Assembly (NCBI GenBank): GCA_023390705.1
Contig: JAEWCI010000274.1
Coordinates: 1-10,067 of the forward strand
Origin: Pseudomonadota bacterium
GTDB lineage: Bacteria; Pseudomonadota; Alphaproteobacteria; Acetobacterales; Acetobacteraceae
Reading direction: 5' to 3'
DNA: 10,067 nucleotides
Numbering within the stretch: position 1 is the stretch's first letter; every line of letters starts with the position of its first letter. Position numbers and translations under genes: made by a program. Of this stretch, positions 1-5,009 are shown piece by piece. The notes under the pieces are model-generated. The model did no database searches, was not told the DNA's origin, and worked only from the letters and a program-made list of their open reading frames with translations.

Positions 1-113
1 CGATGGATGTCGAGCTGATCGCGCCCATCGCCATGGACCAGGGCCTGCGCTTCGCCATCCGTGAAGGCGGCCGCACCGTCGGCGCCGGCGTCGTCGCCGA
101 AATCGTGAAGTAA
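1..113 (+). CDS. tuf: Elongation factor Tu, C-terminal fragment
   Basis: This is the 3' end of an EF-Tu gene, cut by the window start. The first complete codon is ATG at 3, and 36 residues are visible before the TAA at 111-113, containing the segments VELIAPIAMDQG and LRFAIREGGRTVGAGVV. This is the highly conserved last strand pair of EF-Tu domain 3, which helps contact the tRNA T-stem. EF-Tu is the cytosolic GTPase that brings aminoacyl-tRNA to the ribosomal A site. A strong terminator follows within 40 nt, so this gene ends its own transcription unit. Its place upstream of tRNA-Trp, secE and nusG matches the position of tufB in many proteobacteria, so it is probably the tufB-type copy rather than the one in the str operon. 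Whether a second copy exists cannot be seen here. Confidence 0.96.
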   Translation, partial: MDVELIAPIAMDQGLRFAIREGGRTVGAGVVAEIVK

Positions 114-150
114 GGCACGGGTCCCGCAGGGAGCTGCCAGCGAATCGGGG

Positions 151-184
151 AAGGGCGGGTCGCGGATTGCGGCCCGCCCTTTTT
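151..184 (+). terminator. Intrinsic terminator after tuf
   Basis: The arm at 151-161 (AAGGGCGGGTC) pairs with 171-181 (GGCCCGCCCTT), giving about 11 bp with one G-T wobble around the loop at 162-170. The T-run 180-184 follows directly. The hairpin lies 38 nt after the tuf stop codon. It is the clearest intrinsic terminator in the window, and the other GC hairpins here mostly lack such a T-run. Confidence 0.9.
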
Positions 185-357
185 CATGGCCTCGCTGGAC
201 GGGGCGCCGCTGCCATGGTTCGGTCCCGCCGGAGCGCCTTCCGGCGAAATGCATGCGCTTCGCCGCGGAAAGCGTGCCCAGAGTCAAAAAGCCGGGTCCT
301 GTCCATGCTGCGTGGCCGGCGTGAACAGGGTCCGGCCCAGCAGGAACGGCCCGCCGG

Positions 358-798
358 ATGTCCGCCACCCAACCCTCCTATGCCAGCCCCTGGCGCCGCC
401 TGGGCGCCCAGTTGCTGGACACGCTGTGGATGCTGCCGCTCTACCTGTTGCTGGGCGGCATCGGACTGGCGCTGCAGGGAGGTGATCGCCTTTCGCGCGG
501 CGCCGAGGCGATGCTGGAGGTGATCCTGGCGCTGGTCGTGCTGCAATTCTGGGTGCAGCAGCAGGCCACCCCGGGCAAGCGGGTGCTGGGAATGAAGATC
601 GTCGATGCGACGAGCCTCGGCCCGCCGGCCTTCCGCCAGTATGTGCTGCGCTATATCGGCTACGCGGTTTCCGCCCTGCCGCTCTGCCTGGGCTTCCTCT
701 GGGCCCTGTTCGATGCCCGCAACCAGGGCTGGCACGACAAGCTGGCGGGGACCCTCGTGCTGCGCGACCCGCCACCCTCGACAGTGCGCTTTCGCTGA
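358..798 (+). CDS. RDD family membrane protein
   Basis: A 146-residue small integral membrane protein of the RDD family, whose biochemical role is mostly unknown (a few members are implicated in ion or solute transport). Visible hallmarks: R14 and D21 in the first helix (RRLGAQLLD), the family signature TPGKRVLGMKIVD at 71-83, and the C-terminal RNQGWHDKLAGTLVL at 121-135. Three hydrophobic stretches lie at about 19-40, 52-68 and 100-118. The ATG at 358 puts the R-D motif near the N-terminus as is usual, and AGGAA at 342-346 is a modest ribosome binding site. The 173 bp between the tuf terminator and this start hold a 7-bp inverted repeat (227-233/240-246), but I found no convincing promoter. 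The gene lies between tuf and tRNA-Trp, where such a gene is not part of the core cluster. The last codons overlap the promoter proposed for tRNA-Trp. The family call is firm; the function is unknown. Confidence 0.9.
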   Translation: MSATQPSYASPWRRLGAQLLDTLWMLPLYLLLGGIGLALQGGDRLSRGAEAMLEVILALVVLQFWVQQQATPGKRVLGMKIVDATSLGPPAFRQYVLRYIGYAVSALPLCLGFLWALFDARNQGWHDKLAGTLVLRDPPPSTVRFR

Positions 799-806
799 CC
801 TATAGA
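778..806 (+). promoter_or_regulatory. Probable sigma-70-type promoter of trnW-secE-nusG
   Basis: TCGACA at 778-783 (five of six matches to TTGACA) and TATAGA at 801-806 (TATA core matched) are separated by exactly 17 nt. The expected start is near 813, about 20 nt before the tRNA. The -35 box and most of the spacer lie within the end of the RDD gene, whose stop is at 796-798. This is a sequence match only, with no transcript data. Confidence 0.62.
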
Positions 807-833
807 GGCCCCCCGCGCGGCACGCCGGCGCGC

Positions 834-910
834 AGGGGCGTAGCTCAATTGGCTAGAGCGCCGGTCTCCAAAACCGGAGGTTGGGGGTTCGAGACCCTCC
901 GCCCCTGCCA
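834..910 (+). tRNA. trnW: tRNA-Trp (anticodon CCA)
   Basis: A full 77-nt cloverleaf can be drawn. The acceptor stem 834-840/900-906 has 7 pairs, and the discriminator is G907. The D-arm starts at 843 with GCTC...GAGC. The anticodon stem is CCGGT/ACCGG (861-865/873-877) around the loop CTCCAAA, so the anticodon is CCA at 868-870. The T-arm is 883-887/895-899 with loop TTCGAGA. The 3' CCA is encoded at 908-910. Discriminator G and anticodon CCA are the standard identity elements for tryptophan in bacteria. The gene sits 115 nt upstream of secE, the arrangement seen in many alphaproteobacteria, and is probably cut out of a trnW-secE-nusG transcript. A perfect 6-bp hairpin (924-929/934-939) follows and could mark the 3' processing region. 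Confidence 0.97.
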
Positions 911-1025
911 GGCGGGCAGCCCCTGGCCCTGACGGGCCATGGTGTCCATCCGTCGCGCAGGGATGCATCGGGGGCGGCGGCCTGGCGGCCGGCCGCCCGA
1001 AACCTGTTTGTTGGGGAAAGCCGAG

Positions 1026-1220
1026 TTGGCCAAGCTCGATCCGGCACAGTTCGTCCGGGAAGTGCGGGCGGAGGTGGCGAAGGTCACCTGGCCGTCGCGC
1101 AAGGAAACACTGATCACCACCGGCCTGGTGCTGGCGATGTCCACGCTGGCGGCGGTGTTCTTCCTGGTGGTGGACCAGTTGGTCGCGCTGGCGATGCGCG
1201 GCGTGTTCGGGCTCGGCTGA
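1026..1220 (+). CDS. secE: Preprotein translocase subunit SecE (TTG start)
   Basis: SecE is the small essential subunit that clamps SecY in the SecYEG inner-membrane channel. From TTG at 1026 the product has 64 residues: an amphipathic N-terminal part with FVREVRAEVAKVTWPSRKET (about 9-28, including the conserved V-TWPS-KE signature) followed by one membrane helix at about 30-54. This is the usual length of the short, single-span SecE of most bacteria. An in-frame ATG at 939 would add 29 residues of low-complexity R/G/P sequence unlike SecE. TTG 1026 instead gives the typical MAK-like beginning and has a purine-rich GGGGAAAG (1013-1020) in front. TTG at 1011 is a less likely alternative because it falls before this site. 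The stop lies 16 nt before nusG, consistent with a secE-nusG operon. Confidence 0.9.
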   Translation: MAKLDPAQFVREVRAEVAKVTWPSRKETLITTGLVLAMSTLAAVFFLVVDQLVALAMRGVFGLG

Positions 1221-1236
1221 GGCGAGGGCGGAAATC

Positions 1237-1773
1237 ATGGCCGAGAAGCGCTGGTACGTCGTGCACGTCTACTCCGGCTTCGAGAAGAAGATCGCGCAGC
1301 AGATCAAGGAGCAGGCGCAGCAGAAGGGCCTGGCCGACAAATTCGGCGAGATCCTGGTGCCCTCCGAGGAGGTCACCGAGGTCCGTCGCGGCCAGAAGGT
1401 GAATGCCGAGCGCAAATTCTTCCCCGGCTATGTGCTGGTGAAGATGGAAATGACCGACGATGCCTGGCACCTGGTGAAGGACACGCCGAAGGTCACCGGC
1501 TTCCTCGGCGCCCGCAACAAGCCGGCCCCGATCACCGAGGCCGAGGCCCAGCGAATCGTCAACCAGGTGAAGGAAGGCGTGGACAAGCCGCGCCGCCCTG
1601 CCGTGGTGTTCGAGGTGGGCGAACAGGTGCGCGTTGCCGACGGCCCCTTCACCAGCTTCAACGGCACGGTGGAGGAAGTGGACGAGGAGCGCGGCCGGGT
1701 GAAGGTCAGCGTTTCCATCTTCGGCCGCTCCACCCCGGTGGAGCTGGAATACGGCCAGGTCGAAAAGGTCTAG
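1237..1773 (+). CDS. nusG: Transcription termination/antitermination factor NusG
   Basis: A 178-residue protein of the usual NusG length. The NGN domain (about 4-115) begins RWYVVHVYSGFEKK and contains FFPGYVLV at 61-68, the region that contacts the RNA polymerase clamp. A variable linker follows (about 115-124), then the C-terminal KOW domain (about 125-178) with VRVADGPF, FNGTVEEV and IFGRSTPVELE, which binds Rho or ribosomal protein S10. NusG thus acts as an elongation factor that links transcription to translation and to Rho-dependent termination. GAGGG at 1224-1228, 8 nt before the ATG, is a good ribosome binding site. The gene is co-oriented with secE. It ends in TAG, then a perfect GC hairpin, then the convergent transporter gene. 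In most genomes rplK follows directly. Confidence 0.98.
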   Translation: MAEKRWYVVHVYSGFEKKIAQQIKEQAQQKGLADKFGEILVPSEEVTEVRRGQKVNAERKFFPGYVLVKMEMTDDAWHLVKDTPKVTGFLGARNKPAPITEAEAQRIVNQVKEGVDKPRRPAVVFEVGEQVRVADGPFTSFNGTVEEVDEERGRVKVSVSIFGRSTPVELEYGQVEKV

Positions 1774-1780
1774 GCCGGGC

Positions 1781-1806
1781 GCGCGGCCCCGGGTGCGGGG
1801 CCGCGC
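1781..1806. terminator. Perfect GC hairpin between convergent nusG and transporter gene
   Basis: GCGCGGCCCC (1781-1790) and GGGGCCGCGC (1797-1806) are exact reverse complements around the 6-nt loop GGGTGC. The hairpin sits in the 46-nt gap between the nusG stop and the stop of the opposing gene, so the same stem forms in transcripts from either side. There is no T-run on either strand, so it may end mRNAs by stalling or protecting 3' ends rather than as a classical terminator. Calling it a terminator is inference from position. Confidence 0.45.
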
Positions 1807-1819
1807 ATCGCACCCCAGG

Positions 1820-2719
1820 TCACCTCTGTCGGCGGGTCTGGCTCCAGCCGATATATAGCCCCGCGCCCACGATGATCGCCGCGCCCAGCCAGGTGATGGC
1901 GTCCGGCAGGTCGCCGAACAGCAGCCAGCCCACCGCGACCGAGCCGAGCAACTGCACATAGCCGAAGGGCGAGACGATATTGGCCGGGGCGAAGCCCATG
2001 GCCCGCACCACGCTGTAATGGCCCACCGCCCCCAGCACGCCCAGGCTGCAGAACATGGCCAGGTGCGACCATTCGCCCGGCGTCCGCCAGACGAAGGGCA
2101 GCACCAGCAGCAGGCCAAAGGCGCCGATGACCGAGGTATAGGCGGTGGAGGTCTCGGGCGGATCCAGCCCGGCGATCCGCCGGGTGAGCAGTTGGTAGAG
2201 CGCGTAGCAGGCGGCGCTGAACAGGATCAGGAAGAAGGCCCAGTGGAATAATTCACTGCCGGGCCGGATCACCACCAGCACGCCGAGGAAGCCGCTGGCC
2301 AGCGCCACCACCCGGCCCGGCGTGGTCCGCTCCCCCAGCATGGGCCAGGCGAGCAGCGCCACGATCAGCGGCGAGGCCAGGCTGACCGATGCCGCCTTGG
2401 CCAGCGGGATAAAGGTGACGCCGATGAAGAAGCTGACATTGGAGCTGAACATCAGCGCCGCCCGGACCGCCTGCACCTTCGGCCGGCGGCTGTGCAGCAG
2501 GCGCAGTCCCTGCGTCGGCATGAAGACGGCGAAGAGCAGCAGGATATGCCCGAAGGCCCGGGCCCAGGAGACCTGGAGCGGCGAATAGTGGCTGCCGAGC
2601 AGCTTGGCGAAGCCAGTCATGAACGGGAACAGCAGCCCGGCGAAGCACATGCAGAGGATGCCGAGCAGGATGCGCTGCGGCGGGCCGCCGGCGGGCGGGG
2701 CAGGTTGGTCGGCAGGCAA
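1820..2719 (-). CDS. EamA/DMT family transporter
   Basis: A 299-residue inner-membrane protein of the drug/metabolite transporter superfamily, with ten predicted membrane helices in two EamA halves. The first half ends with PLAKAASVSLASPLIVALL and LGERTTPGRVVALASGFLGV (about 105-147). The second shows FAPANIVSPFGYVQLLGS and LFGDLPDAITWLGAAIIVG (about 243-285). This repeated 'loop-helix, GE/GD, G-hhG' pattern is typical of the family. Members move metabolites, amino acids or S-adenosylmethionine; the substrate cannot be read from the sequence. The start is uncertain. TTG at 2719 keeps the whole first helix (about 17-36), whereas the first ATG (2650) would cut into it. The SD-like AAGGAA lies 17 nt upstream of the TTG, across a GGGGCGCCCC palindrome. 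The gene lies in reverse between nusG and rplK, convergent to nusG and divergent from rplK, an unusual place. GC content and codon usage look like those of its neighbours. Confidence 0.9.
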   Translation of the reverse strand: MPADQPAPPAGGPPQRILLGILCMCFAGLLFPFMTGFAKLLGSHYSPLQVSWARAFGHILLLFAVFMPTQGLRLLHSRRPKVQAVRAALMFSSNVSFFIGVTFIPLAKAASVSLASPLIVALLAWPMLGERTTPGRVVALASGFLGVLVVIRPGSELFHWAFFLILFSAACYALYQLLTRRIAGLDPPETSTAYTSVIGAFGLLLVLPFVWRTPGEWSHLAMFCSLGVLGAVGHYSVVRAMGFAPANIVSPFGYVQLLGSVAVGWLLFGDLPDAITWLGAAIIVGAGLYIGWSQTRRQR

Positions 2720-2798
2720 GCGGGGCGCCCCGGCAGTTCCTTACTGGGGCGCACCATGGGCCGCCGCCAGGCTGCCGGCAATCCCATGCGGAAGATGC

Positions 2799-2827
2799 TG
2801 GACTCGGCGCGCAGAGGGGTCTATACG
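2799..2827 (+). promoter_or_regulatory. Probable promoter of the rplK-rplA operon
   Basis: TGGACT at 2799-2804 and TATACG at 2822-2827 are 17 nt apart. The -35 keeps T-GAC and the -10 keeps TATA. Predicted start is near 2834, giving a leader of about 130 nt. A separate promoter is needed here because the opposing gene cuts rplK off from nusG. This is the best match I found between 2720 and 2964, by eye only. Confidence 0.55.
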
Positions 2828-2835
2828 CCCGCCTC

Positions 2836-2877
2836 CGCCGCGCCGGCCCGGGTCACGCCCGGGCCGTTCGGCGTTTT
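2836..2877 (+). promoter_or_regulatory. Terminator-like hairpin in the rplK leader (possible attenuator)
   Basis: An inner perfect 9-bp stem CGGCCCGGG (2844-2852)/CCCGGGCCG (2858-2866) with loop TCACG is extended by an outer 5-bp stem CGCCG (2836-2840)/CGGCG (2869-2873) across a small internal loop. TTTT (2874-2877) follows at once. It begins only a few nucleotides after the proposed start site, so it would be the first structure in the leader. It could stop most transcripts before rplK, or end readthrough arriving from nusG. The fold is visible in the sequence; the role is inference. Confidence 0.5.
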
Positions 2878-2942
2878 GCGAGCCGCCCGGCACGGGCGCG
2901 GGGAACGCGGGAGGCCCGGTACGGGGCCGCCTGGACCGCGGG

Positions 2943-2957
2943 CCTCTGGAACAGAGG
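2943..2957 (+). promoter_or_regulatory. Hairpin covering the rplK Shine-Dalgarno sequence
   Basis: CCTCTG (2943-2948) pairs with CAGAGG (2952-2957) around the triloop GAA. The right arm contains AGAGG(A) at 2955-2958, the only good ribosome binding site for the ATG at 2965. In its folded state the site would be masked. In other bacteria L1 represses translation of this operon by binding the rplK leader, so a masked site fits, but I could not identify an L1-binding motif. Confidence 0.5.
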
Positions 2958-2964
2958 ACTGGAC

Positions 2965-3399
2965 ATGGCGAAGAAGATCGTCGGCTACATCAAGCTGCAG
3001 ATCCCGGCCGGCAAGGCGAATCCCTCGCCGCCCGTCGGGCCCGCGCTGGGCCAGCGCGGCCTGAACATCATGCAGTGCGTGAAGGAATTCAACGCGGCCA
3101 CCCAGGGCATGGAGCCCGGGACCCCGACGCCGGTGGTGATCACCGCCTATTCGGACCGCACCTTCTCCTTCGTTACCAAGACGCCGCCCAACACCTACTT
3201 CCTGCTGAAGGCGGCGAAGCTGGAGAAGGGCAGCCAGACCCCGGGCAAGGGCGGGTCGATCGGCCGGGTAACCAAGTCCCAGCTGCGCGAGATCGCCGCG
3301 ACCAAGATGAAGGACATGAACGCGAACGACGTGGAGGCCGCGGTGCGCATGCTCGCCGGCTCCGCCCGTTCGATGGGCATGACCGTGGTGGAGGGCTGA
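2965..3399 (+). CDS. rplK: 50S ribosomal protein L11
   Basis: A 144-residue protein, the usual L11 length. The N-terminal domain carries IKLQIPAGKANPSPPVGPALGQ (9-30), the proline-rich segment facing the thiostrepton/EF-G site. A linker near 71-75 (TKTPP) leads to the C-terminal rRNA-binding domain with GSIGRVTKSQLREIAATKMKD (97-117) and the closing GSARSMGMTVVEG. L11 binds the 23S rRNA GTPase-associated centre and is needed for RelA activation by uncharged tRNA. The segment NIMQCVKEFNA (34-44) differs mildly from the more common NIMEFCKAFNA. The ATG at 2965 is preceded by AGAGGA. The gene is the first of a rplK-rplA pair with a 4-bp gap to rplA. Confidence 0.98.
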   Translation: MAKKIVGYIKLQIPAGKANPSPPVGPALGQRGLNIMQCVKEFNAATQGMEPGTPTPVVITAYSDRTFSFVTKTPPNTYFLLKAAKLEKGSQTPGKGGSIGRVTKSQLREIAATKMKDMNANDVEAAVRMLAGSARSMGMTVVEG

Positions 3400-3403
3400 C
3401 GCC

Positions 3404-4102
3404 ATGGCCAAGCAGGGTAAGCGCCTGAAGGCGATCTATGCCGGTCTCGACCGTGACGCGCTGCTGCCGCTGGCGGAAGCGATCCGGCTGGCCAAGGCCA
3501 ATGCCAAGGCCAAGTTCGACGAGACCATCGAGATTTCGATGAACCTCGGCATCGACCCGCGCCATGCCGACCAGATGGTCCGCGGCGTGGTCGGCCTGCC
3601 GAACGGCACCGGCAAGACGGTGCGGGTGGGCGTCTTCGCCCGCGGCGCCAAGGCCGAGGAAGCCCAGGCGGCCGGTGCCGATGTGGTGGGTGCGGACGAC
3701 CTCGCCGCCCTGGTGCAGGAAGGCAAGATCGAGATCGACCGCTGCATTGCCACCCCGGACATGATGGCGCTGGTCGGTCGGCTCGGTAAGATCCTCGGCC
3801 CGCGCGGCCTGATGCCGAACCCCCGGCTCGGCACCGTCACCATGGACGTGAAGGGCGCGGTCACCGCCGCCAAGGCCGGCCAGGTGGAGTTCCGCGCCGA
3901 GAAGGCCGGCATCGTCCATGCCGGCATCGGCAAGGCCTCCTTCCCCGAGGAGAAGCTGCTGGAGAATGCGCGGGCCTTCGTGGACGCCATCCAGCGCGCC
4001 AAGCCGACCGGCGCCAAGGGCACCTATGTGAAGAAGGTCGCCGTCAGCTCCTCCATGGGGCCTGGCGTGAAGGTGGACGTCGCCTCCCTGGCGGCGGCCT
4101 GA
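3404..4102 (+). CDS. rplA: 50S ribosomal protein L1
   Basis: A 232-residue protein, close to the 234 of E. coli L1. Domain I is made of residues up to about 67 plus about 159-232, with domain II inserted between them. FDETIEISMNLGIDPRHADQ (38-57), LPNGTGKTVRVGVFA (65-79), and LGKILGPRGLMPNPRLGTVT (127-146) are the family signatures. L1 forms the mobile stalk at the E site that helps move deacylated tRNA out. In many bacteria it also represses its own operon by binding the rplK leader mRNA. GGAGGG at 3390-3395 lies inside the last codons of rplK, 8 nt before the ATG. Translation of the two genes is therefore probably coupled, which would let one leader control both. Confidence 0.98.
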   Translation: MAKQGKRLKAIYAGLDRDALLPLAEAIRLAKANAKAKFDETIEISMNLGIDPRHADQMVRGVVGLPNGTGKTVRVGVFARGAKAEEAQAAGADVVGADDLAALVQEGKIEIDRCIATPDMMALVGRLGKILGPRGLMPNPRLGTVTMDVKGAVTAAKAGQVEFRAEKAGIVHAGIGKASFPEEKLLENARAFVDAIQRAKPTGAKGTYVKKVAVSSSMGPGVKVDVASLAAA

Positions 4103-4392
4103 GGAATACACCCGCCCCTTGGGGCGGGTGGGCAGGGGGGTGCTTCGGTGCCCCCCGAACCTGTCCGAGACCGCAGGTACCCCTCCGGGGTTTGATGGGG
4201 CAGACGCCCCGCCGGCGATAGACGGGAACCGAGAGATTCGCGCCGCCCGGGGACAGCCCCGGCGGTGCGCATGGCTTGGTGATCCGGCTCAGACAGGCGA
4301 ACCGGGGTTCGCCGGGGCAATCCCCCGCCGGGCCCCCGTGTGAACCGGCCGGAGCCCTTCCACAAGGCGCCGGCCACCGACGGAGACGAGAC
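4103..4392 (+). promoter_or_regulatory. Structured rplJ leader (candidate L10-L12 autoregulatory region)
   Basis: This 290-nt gap holds no gene but a row of stem-loops. (1) 4109-4118/4121-4130, 10 complementary positions about a TT centre. (2) 4135-4143/4148-4156, capped by a C(TTCG)G tetraloop. (3) 4197-4201/4206-4210, loop AGAC. (4) 4239-4252/4257-4269, about 13 bp with C4246 bulged and loop ACAG. (5) 4296-4303/4306-4313, GGCGAACC against GGTTCGCC. An alternative stem 4313-4317/4323-4327 shares base 4313 with (5). (6) 4347-4352/4370-4375, GGCCGG/CCGGCC, continued inside by CCTT/AAGG around CCAC, ending 17 nt before the rplJ start. A weak promoter match lies within it (TTGATG 4192-4197, 19 nt, GATAGA 4217-4222). 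In other bacteria the L10-L12 complex binds such a leader. I did not identify the kink-turn of the known L10 leader family. Confidence 0.6.
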
Positions 4393-4917
4393 TTGGACCG
4401 CACGGAAAAGCGCGAGTTCATCGCCTCGCTGGCCGCGGTGTTCGCCGATACCTCCTTCGTGCTCGTCGCCCAGAACAAGGGTCTGACGGTCGCGGATGTG
4501 AGCGATCTGCGCCGCCGTATGCGGGCAGCCGGGGCGACCTACAAGGTCGCGAAGAACCGGCTGGCCCTGCTCGCCCTCGAAGGCACCCGTTTCCAGGGCG
4601 TCAAGCCGCTGCTCAAGGGGCCCACGGCCCTCGCCTGGTCGAAGGACCCGGTGGCGGTGGCGAAGACAGCCGTGGAGTTCGCCAAGGGTAACGACAAGTT
4701 CGTCATCCTGGGCGGGGCGCTTGGCGTCCAGAGCCTGAACCCCGATGGGGTCAAGGCGCTGGCCGAGCTTCCCTCGCTCGAAACGCTGCGGGCGCAGTTG
4801 CTGGGGCTCATCCAGACCCCGGCGACGCGCATTGCCGGGGTGCTGCAGGCCCCGGGTTCGCAGCTGGCGCGGGTGTTCAGTGCCTTCGCAAAGAAGGACG
4901 AGGCCGAGGCCGCCTGA
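4393..4917 (+). CDS. rplJ: 50S ribosomal protein L10 (TTG start)
   Basis: Base of the L7/L12 stalk on the large subunit. From TTG 4393 the protein has 174 residues and begins MDRTEKREFIASL, as L10 proteins do. Further hallmarks are VAQNKGLTVADVSDLRRRMR (25-44), KVAKNRLALLALEGT (51-65) and LKGPTAL (74-80). The C-terminal helix (about 130-170) carries the L7/L12 dimers. An in-frame ATG at 4276 would add 39 residues of R/P/G-rich sequence unlike L10 and would translate the leader hairpins. TTG 4393 instead has GGAG at 4382-4385 with 7-nt spacing, and the next in-frame Met is residue 43, well inside the protein. A TTG start in so highly expressed a gene is uncommon. L10 with L7/L12 usually represses its own leader. 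rplL follows 107 nt downstream. Confidence 0.95.
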   Translation: MDRTEKREFIASLAAVFADTSFVLVAQNKGLTVADVSDLRRRMRAAGATYKVAKNRLALLALEGTRFQGVKPLLKGPTALAWSKDPVAVAKTAVEFAKGNDKFVILGGALGVQSLNPDGVKALAELPSLETLRAQLLGLIQTPATRIAGVLQAPGSQLARVFSAFAKKDEAEAA

Positions 4918-4929
4918 CCGGATCAGTAC

Positions 4930-4977
4930 GTTACGTAACCGGGCGGATTGGCGCGGGGCCATCCCGTCATCGCCCGG
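4930..4977 (+). other. Palindrome and stem-loop between rplJ and rplL
   Basis: GTTACGTAAC at 4930-4939 is a perfect 10-bp palindrome, rich in A/T for this genome. It abuts a 7-bp stem CCGGGCG (4939-4945)/CGCCCGG (4971-4977), whose 25-nt interior can form a small CGGG...CCCG hairpin. The pair sits in the 107-nt gap just after the rplJ stop. A processing or partial-termination role would help set the higher output of rplL, but no T-run follows and the role is a guess. Confidence 0.4.
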
Positions 4978-5009
4978 GTGTTGCAAACGGCACACCAAGC
5001 CATTAGATC

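Noticed and set aside
259..287. Minus-strand TTGACT (287-282) as a promoter
   Set aside because: No -10-like hexamer at 16-18 nt, and no gene on that strand for it to serve.
1820..2719. Transporter gene as part of a mobile element or defence island
   Set aside because: No transposase, terminal inverted repeats, target duplication or compositional change is visible, and the protein is an ordinary EamA transporter.
4981..5008. TTGCAA...TTAGAT as a promoter for rplL
   Set aside because: The -10 matches only three positions, and transcription would start within the ribosome binding site. The A-rich stretch is better explained as an open translation initiation region.
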